The position numbers and the translations under genes were made by a program. The notes beneath the pieces are model-generated. The model made no database searches and was not told the origin of the DNA. It saw nothing but the letters and a program-made list of their open reading frames with translations. Below are positions 62,889 through 64,000 of a stretch of DNA of 64,000 nt, piece after piece. Each line of letters opens with the position of its first letter. The stretch's first letter is position 1. The stretch spans positions 248,001 through 312,000 of the forward strand of contig NZ_JAVLAS010000001.1 in assembly GCF_032190635.1 (NCBI RefSeq). Reading direction: 5' to 3'. This DNA comes from Levilactobacillus zymae (GTDB taxonomy: Bacteria; Bacillota; Bacilli; Lactobacillales; Lactobacillaceae).

Positions 62889-63159
62889 AATAGTTATCAA
62901 CGGGTTACTGCTCGAGATTACAAATGGAATTACATTATGCTACTTCAAAGAAAATAGAATTTTAATACAAACAGAAATAAGATTTGAATCAAAAATAAAA
63001 ACCATATATTTAAGTGAGCCTTTTTCTGGTATAAATTATGCAAATGATTAACACCAATCACTTAAACGAAAAATTTGCTTGTATAATAAAAGCTTAGAGC
63101 GGATGGTATGTACGTTAGTCGTCAATTAGTCAACGAAAGTAGGAAAAAAGTAAATGGCC
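62889..63159 (+). pseudogene. Promoter and first codons of a gene interrupted by IS256 copy 2
   Basis: A 271-bp AT-rich gap with a TTGTATAAT-type -10 (about 63078-63086). Further on, AGGAAAAAAG is followed by ATG at 63154 and GCC, and then the IS256 end begins at 63160. This is the start of a gene cut at codon 3; its identity is unknown, but hsdR or hsdS fits the position. Confidence 0.5.
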
Positions 63160-64000
63160 GGGTGTGTCAAGAATCTTGTGTAAACTCGTCTTTGTATGAC
63201 TAGTCTTCTAAGTTAGTTTACTCAAACATTGAGTCGAAAGTGTCCCGGCAACTGGCAAAACCGCGATGCGTCCGATTGGTATTGCGGTCGTTATAATCTA
63301 AACACTGAGTGACGGTAAACCTTGCTAGAGAATCCTCGTTTGGAAATTGTTGCTTCTTCCTGAGATTGGATTTGAAGACCTTGTTAAAAGATTCGATTAG
63401 GTTGGTTGAGTAAATACTATGACGAACGGCCTTGGGGAAAGCGTAATAGGTAAATAAATTCTCCTCTTGCGCAAGCTTCTTAAGGCTAGGATACTTTTTA
63501 CCCCACTTATCGATAAAAACCGTTAAGGCTTGTTTTGCAGCTACTGCCGTAGCTGATTGGCGAACATCACGAAAGGCATCATTGATCGGCTTACGGTCAC
63601 TGACCCGAACCTTGGCTGTAAAGTTACGAGCTACATGGACGAGACAACGCTGGAGCTTTGCTTTGGGAAAGTATTGTGTGACTGCATCGGTTAAGCCAAT
63701 GACACCGTCGGCCACAAATAAAAGGACTTGCTGGACGCCTTGGTCTTTGATTGTTTGGAGTTGTTCCTCCCAGATAGTCTTTGATTCGGTTGGTGCGATA
63801 GTGTAGTTGAGAACTTCCTTACGTCCATTGGGACGAATGCCAATCATGATGTAGACCGCTTCGTTCTCCACCGTATCCCGCCGTAGATGCACGTAAGTCG
63901 CATCGACGTACACGACTGCGTACTTATCAGCTAACTTTCGCTGATGGAAACGTTCGACCTGTTCGGCCACATTCTGCGTAATGTTCGACATGGTGGCTGG
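63160..64000 (-). mobile_element. IS256-family insertion sequence, copy 2 (cut by window end)
   Basis: Starts GGGTGTGTCAAGAATCTTGT and is the same as the complement of copy 1 through base 64000 so far as I compared. Its 8-bp duplication would be AAATGGCC (63152-63159); the other side is outside the window. Confidence 0.95.
63218..64000 (-). CDS. IS256-family transposase, copy 2, C-terminal part
   Basis: The last 261 codons of a transposase with the same sequence as copy 1; the first 128 or so codons lie outside the window. The three catalytic residues (DATYVHL, VADGVIG, NLIESFNK) are all within the visible part. Orientation is opposite to copy 1, so the two copies form an inverted pair about 6.8 kb apart. 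Confidence 0.95.
   Translation of the reverse strand, partial: PATMSNITQNVAEQVERFHQRKLADKYAVVYVDATYVHLRRDTVENEAVYIMIGIRPNGRKEVLNYTIAPTESKTIWEEQLQTIKDQGVQQVLLFVADGVIGLTDAVTQYFPKAKLQRCLVHVARNFTAKVRVSDRKPINDAFRDVRQSATAVAAKQALTVFIDKWGKKYPSLKKLAQEENLFTYYAFPKAVRHSIYSTNLIESFNKVFKSNLRKKQQFPNEDSLARFTVTQCLDYNDRNTNRTHRGFASCRDTFDSMFE

Overview
The window is a chromosomal origin region from a Gram-positive, Firmicutes-type bacterium, most likely a member of the Lactobacillaceae. The gene order mnmG-mnmE-jag-yidC-rnpA-rpmH | oriC | dnaA-dnaN-yaaA-recF-gyrB-gyrA-rpsF-ssb-rpsR ... gdpP-rplI-dnaB ... walRKHIJ-htrA-rlmH, the T-box riboswitches and the lack of sporulation genes all fit. Core genes are fairly GC-rich, which suggests a Levilactobacillus-like species, but the species cannot be fixed from sequence reading alone.

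Layout. Positions 1-5323 hold leftward genes for tRNA wobble modification (mnmG, mnmE), RNA binding (jag), membrane insertion (yidC), RNase P (rnpA) and L34 (rpmH). oriC lies at 5324-5861 with a second DnaA-box array after dnaA. Positions 5862-15370 are the replication operon. Positions 15371-18334 hold a structured repeat, an IS110 remnant, an unknown gene and rpsF-ssb-rpsR. Positions 18335-36720 alternate housekeeping genes (gdpP, rplI, dnaB) with metabolic and transport genes, including two paralogous oligopeptide-binding lipoproteins that each sit behind their own T-box. Two tRNA-Lys genes at about 37-38.7 kb are separated by an intact ISL3-family element. Positions 39289-46811 are the walRK cell-envelope regulon genes plus htrA. 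A 1-kb gap before rlmH holds a dense DnaA-box cluster and a parS site.

The accessory part starts exactly at the 3' end of rlmH. The last codons of rlmH carry the sequence used as the attachment site of staphylococcal cassette chromosome (SCC) elements, and that sequence recurs three more times downstream (48337, 50453, 54872). The four copies cut the region into cassette-like modules: a 60-bp remnant; an AT-rich module with a HEPN-like RxxxxH protein and a small unknown protein; a redox module (nitroreductase, NAD(P)-binding protein, alpha/beta hydrolase, HxlR and LysR regulators); and a third module with an abortive-infection-type (Abi_alpha/DUF4393) gene and part of a type I restriction-modification system. 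The Abi_alpha gene is broken by an IS256 element and by an IS30 element that itself carries an IS21 element; target duplications allow the ancestral frame to be rebuilt. A second, inverted IS256 copy cuts another gene at its third codon and runs off the window. No Ccr recombinase is visible, so it is either beyond the window or lost.

The main points of interest are the rlmH cassette array, the DnaA-box clusters away from oriC, three parS sites, and several structured intergenic RNAs or repeats (jag-mnmE, after dnaN, after gyrA, after dnaB).
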